Assembly: GCA_949316495.1 (NCBI GenBank)
Contig: OX439009.1
Location: forward strand, 34,908,155-34,972,154
Length of the DNA stretch: 64,000 bases
Direction of reading: 5' to 3'
Source of the DNA: Amphiduros pacificus
Taxonomy: Eukaryota > Annelida > Polychaeta > Phyllodocida > Hesionidae
The position numbers were made by a program, and so were the translations under genes. This document shows positions 58,600-64,000 of this stretch, piece after piece (within the stretch, counting starts at the first letter, position 1; each line of letters starts with the position of its first letter). A model generated the notes under the pieces. It made no database searches. It was given only the letters and a program-made list of their open reading frames with translations, and was not told the origin of the DNA.

Positions 58600-61500
58600 C
58601 TGCACTAAACATCCTATTTACTACACTTCACTAAGCATCCTATACTACACTGCACTAAGCATCTTATACTACACTACACTAAGCATCCTATACTACACTG
58701 CACTAAGCATCCTATACTACACCTCACTAAGCATCTTATACTACACTAAACATCCTATACTACACTTCACTAAGCATCCTATTTACTACACTTCACTAAG
58801 CATCCTATACTACACTGCACTAAGCATCCTATACTACACTTCACTAAGCATCCTATACTACACTACACTAAGCATCCTATACTACACCGCACTAAGCATC
58901 CTATACTACACTGCACTAAGCATCCTATACTACACCGCACTAAGCATCTTATACTACACTAAACATCCTATACTACACTTCACTAAGCATCCTATACTAC
59001 ACTTCACTTAGCATCCTATACTACACTGCACTAAGCATCCTATACTACACTGCACTAAGCATCCTATACTACACTGCACTAAGCATCCTATACTGCACTT
59101 CACTAAGCATCCTATACTACACTGCACTAAGCATCCTATACTACACTGCACTAAGCATCCTATACTACACTGCACTAAGCATCCTATACTATACTGCACT
59201 AAGCATCCTATACTACACTGCACTCAGCATCCTATACTACACCGCACTAAGCATCCTATACTACACCTCACTAAGCTTCCTATACTACACCTCACTAAGC
59301 TTCCTATACTACACTGCACTGAGCTTCCTATACTACACTGCACTGAGCATCCTATACTACACTAAGCATCCTATACTACACTAAGCATCCTATACTACAC
59401 TAAGCATCCTATACTACACTGCACTTAGCATCCTATACTACACCTCACTAAGCATCCTATACTACACCGCACTAAGCATCCTATACCACACCTCACTAAG
59501 CTTCCTATACTACACTACACTAAGCATCCTATACTAAACTGTGCTAAGCATCCTATACTAAACTGTGCTAAGCATCCTATACTACACTGCTGTACTAAGC
59601 ATCCTATACTACACCGCACTAAGCATCCTATACTACACTGCGCTAAGCATCCTATACTACACCGCATTAAGCATTCTATACTACACTAAACATCCTATAC
59701 TACACTTCACTAAGCATCCTATACTACACTGCATTAAGCATCCTATACTACACTGCACTAAGCATCCTATACTACACTACACTAAGCATCCTATACTACA
59801 CTGCACTAAGCTTCCTATACTACACTGCACTAAGCATCCTATACTACACTACACTAAGCATCCTATACTACACTACACTAAGCATCCTATACTACACTGC
59901 ACTAAGCATCCTATACTACACTGCACTAAGCATCCTATACTACACTGCACTAAGCATCCTATACTACACTACACTAAGCATCCTATACTACACTGCACTA
60001 AGCATCCTATACTACACTACACTAAGCATCCTATACTACACTAAGCATCCTATAATACACTGCACTGAGCATCCTATACTACACCTCACTAAGCATCCTA
60101 TAATACACTGCACTAAGCATCCTATACTACACCTCACTAAGCATCCTATACTACACTGCGCTAAGCTTCCTATACTACACTACACTAAGCATCCTATACT
60201 ACACCTCACTAAGCATCCTATACTACACTGCACTAAGCATCCTATACTACACTGCACTAAGCATCCTATACTACACTGCACTAAGCATCCTATACTACAC
60301 TACACTAAGCATCCTATACTACACTACACTAAGCATCCTATACTACACTGCACTAAGCATCCTATACTACACTGCACTAAGCATCCTATACTACACTGCA
60401 CTAAGCATCCTATACTACACTACACTAAGCATCCTATACTACACTGCACTAAGCATCCTATACTACACTAAGCATCCTATACTACACTAAGCATCCTATA
60501 ATACACTGCACTGAGCATCCTATACTACACCTCACTAAGCATCCTATAATACACTGCACTAAGCATCCTATACTACACCTCACTAAGCATCCTATACTAC
60601 ACTGCGCTAAGCTTCCTATACTACACTACACTAAGCATCCTATACTACACCTCACTAAGCATCCTATACTACACTGCACTAAGCATCCTATACTACACTG
60701 CACTAAGCATCCTATACTACACTGCACTAAGCATCCTATACTACACTGCACTAAGCATCCTATACTACACCTCACTAAGCATCCTATAATACACTGCACT
60801 AAGCATCCTATACTACACCGCACTAAGCATCCTATACTACACTGCACTAAGCATCCTATACTACACCTCACTAAGCATCCTATACTACACTGCACTAAGC
60901 ATCCTATACTACACTGCACTAAGCATCCTATACTACACTGCACTAAGCATCCTATACTACACTACACTAAGCATCCTATACTACACTACACTAAGCATCC
61001 TATACTACACTGCACTAAGCATCCTATACTACACTGCACTAAGCATCCTATACTACACTGCACTGAGCATCCTATACTACACTACACTAAGCATCCTATA
61101 CTACACCGCACTAAGCATCCTATACTACACCTCACTAAGCATCTTATACTACACCGCACTAAGCATCCTATACTACACTTCACTAAGCATCCTATACTAC
61201 ACTTGACTAAGCATCCTATACTAAGCATCCTATACTACACTTCATTAAGCATCCTATACTACACTAAGAATCCTATACTACACTAAGCATCCTATACTAC
61301 ACTGCACTAAGCATCCTATACTACACTGCACTAAGCATCCTATACTACACTGCACTAAGCATCCTATACTACACTACACTAAGCATCCTATACTACACCG
61401 CACTAAGCATCCTATACTACACTGCACTAAGCATCCTATACTACACTTCACTAAGCATCCTATACTACACTGCACTAAGCATCCTATACTACACAGTGCT

Positions 61501-64000
61501 AAGCATCCTATACTACACTGCACTAAGCATCCTATACTACACTTCACTAAGCATCCTATACTAAGCATCCTATACTACACTTCATTAAGCATCCTATACT
61601 ACACTAAGAATCCTATACTACACTAAGCATCCTATACTACACTGCACTAAGCATCCTATACTACACTAAGAATCCTATACTACACTAAGCATCCTATACT
61701 ACACTGCACTAAGCATCCTATACTACACTGCACTAAGCATCCTATACTACACTGCACTAAGCATCCTATACTACACTACACTAAGCATCCTATACTACAC
61801 CGCACTAAGCATCCTATACTACACTGCACTAAGCATCCTATACTACACTTCACTAAGCATCCTATACTACACTGCACTAAGCATCCTATACTACACAGTG
61901 CTAAGCATCCTATACTACACTGCACTAAGCATCCTATACTACACTTCACTAAGCATCCTATACTAAGCATCCTATACTACACTTCATTAAGCATCCTATA
62001 CTACACTAAGAATCCTATACTACACTAAGCATCCTATACTACACTGCACTAAGCATCCTATACTACACTGCACTAAGCATCCTATACTACACTTCACTAA
62101 GCATCCTATACTAAGCATCCTATACTACACTTCATTAAGCATCCTATACTACACTGCACTAAGCATCCTATACTACACTGTGCTAAGCATCCTATACTAC
62201 ACTTCACTAAGCATCCTATACTACACCGCACTAAGCATCCTATACTACACTGTGCTAAGCATCCTATACTACACTTCACTAAGCATCCTATACTACACCG
62301 CACTAAGCATCCTATACTACACCTCACTAAGCATCCTATACTAAGCATCCTATACTACACCTCACTAAGCATCCTATACTACACTTCACTAAGCATCCTA
62401 TACTACACTTCACTAAGCATCCTATACTACACTTCACTAAGCATCCTATACTAAGCATCCTATACTACACTTCACTAAGCATCCTATACTAAGCATCCTG
62501 TACTACACTTCATTAAGCATCCTATACTACACTTCATTAAGCATCCTATACTACACTGCACTAAGCATCCTATACTACACTGCACTAAGCATCCTATACT
62601 ACACTTCACTAAGCATCCTATATTACACTTCACTAAGCATCCTATACTACACTTCACTAAGCATCCTATACTCAGCATCCTATACTACACTTCATTAAGC
62701 ATCCTATACTACACTAAGAATCCTATACTACACTAAGCATCCTATACTACACTGCACTAAGCATCCTATACCACACTGCACTAAGCATCCTATACTACAC
62801 TGCACTAAGCATCCTATACTACACTACACTAAGCATCCTATACTACACCGCACTAAGCATCCTATACTACACTGCACTAAGCATCCTATACTACACTTCA
62901 CTAAGCATCCTATACTACACTGCACTAAGCATCCTATACTACACTTCACTAAGCATCCTATACTAAGCATCCTATACTACACTTCATTAAGCATCCTATA
63001 CTACACTGCACTAAGCATCCTATACTACACTGTGCTAAGCATCCTATACTACACTTCACTAAGCATCCTATACTACACTGCACTAAGCATCCTATACTAC
63101 ACTTCACTAAGCATCCTATACTAAGCATCCTATACTACACTTCATTAAGCATCCTATACTACACTGCACTAAGCATCCTATACTACACTGTGCTAAGCAT
63201 CCTATACTACACTTCACTAAGCATCCTATACTACACCGCACTAAGCATCCTATACTACACTTCATTAGGCATCCTATACTACACTAAGAATCCTATACTA
63301 CACTAAGCATCCTATACTACACTGCACTAAGCATCCTATACTACACTACACTAAGCATCCTATACTACACTGCACTAAGCATCCTATACTACACTACACT
63401 AAGCATCCTATACTACACCGCACTAAGCATCCTATACTACACTGCACTAAGCATCCTATACTACACTTCACTAAGCATCCTATACTACACTGCACTAAGC
63501 ATCCTATACTACACTTCACTAAGCATCCTATACTAAGCATCCTATACTACACTTCATTAAGCATCCTATACTACACTGCACTAAGCATCCTATACTACAC
63601 TGTGCTAAGCATCCTATACTACACTTCACTAAGCATCCTATACTACACCGCACTAAGCATCCTATACTACACTGTGCTAAGCATCCTATACTACACTTCA
63701 CTAAGCATCCTATACTACACCGCACTAAGCATCCTATACTACACCTCACTAAGCATCCTATACTAAGCATCCTATACTACACCTCACTAAGCATCCTATA
63801 CTAAGCATCCTATACTACACTAAGCATCCTATACTACACTTAACTAAGCATCCTATACTACACTGCACTAAGCATCCTATACTACACTTCACTAAGCATC
63901 CTATAATACACTGCTGCACTAAGCATCCTATACTATACTGTCACTAAGCATCCTATACTACACTGCACTAAGCATCCTATACTACACCGCACTAAGCATC
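58600..64000. repeat. 24-bp satellite, more than 5.4 kb, running off the right edge
   Basis: Unit ACTAAGCATCCTATACTACACTGC (8 codons, frames such as CSIGCLVQ), with 19- and 16-bp short forms (CATCCTATACTAAG) and variants TTCACT, CTCACT, CGCACT and TGTGCT. Larger blocks are repeated: 61374-61568 equals 61776-61970 (offset 402), and 62106-62348 equals 63528-63770 (offset 1,422). It lies in a CFAP20DC intron between the first exon in the window and the N-terminal exons outside it. Confidence 0.97.

Noticed and set aside
58600-64000. Cysteine-rich repeat proteins on the minus strand (CSIGCLVQ period)
   Set aside because: A 24-bp satellite unit is a multiple of three, so frames stay open by construction; the array lies in an intron.

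Overview
This is a window of an animal (metazoan) nuclear genome. The DNA is AT-rich. Genes are split into many short exons with GT-AG introns, and tRNA-derived SINEs, several LINE clades, a DIRS-type retroelement and long minisatellites are present. The gene content and repeats suggest a marine invertebrate. A lophotrochozoan such as a mollusc is my best guess from general impression, but the sequence alone does not settle the phylum.

Two conserved genes can be read exon by exon, both on the minus strand and with consistent splice phases throughout. On the left (about 1.85-20.2 kb) is CCDC66, a centrosome/cilium microtubule protein. On the right (48.86-58.48 kb) is CFAP20DC (C3orf67), whose first exons lie beyond the right edge. 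Both are cilium-linked, and their human orthologues both sit in 3p14, so this may be old linkage.

Left to right: a 27-bp minisatellite (0.6-1.66 kb); CCDC66 exons and introns (1.85-20.2 kb) carrying LINE debris and small tandem arrays; a CpG-rich block near 21.0-21.25 kb that may be its promoter; and decayed LINEs with a SINE and a CRE-bearing repeat (22.3-25.5 kb). Then come a broken DIRS-like element (25.6-30.3 kb), two thrombospondin type-1 exons (30.7-31.4 kb), and a 5,320-bp tandem duplication that carries a C-type lectin gene fragment twice (32.2-37.5 and 37.5-42.7 kb). A large foldback element follows (41.5-45.2 kb), then gene-poor DNA and a 48-bp minisatellite (48.1-48.7 kb), then CFAP20DC, and finally a 24-bp satellite that runs off the right edge (58.6-64 kb).

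The most unusual feature is that three tandem arrays in the two host genes are built from exon-intron boundaries. One is a 30-copy, 85-bp array of a 3' splice site plus the first 50 nt of its exon (CFAP20DC). One is a four-copy, 75-bp array of a 5' splice site plus the last 35 nt of its exon (CFAP20DC). One is a degenerate 42-bp array resembling a 5' splice site (CCDC66). Also notable are a foldback element whose 363-bp repeats carry perfect DR1 nuclear-receptor motifs, and an interspersed repeat carrying several perfect CRE palindromes.
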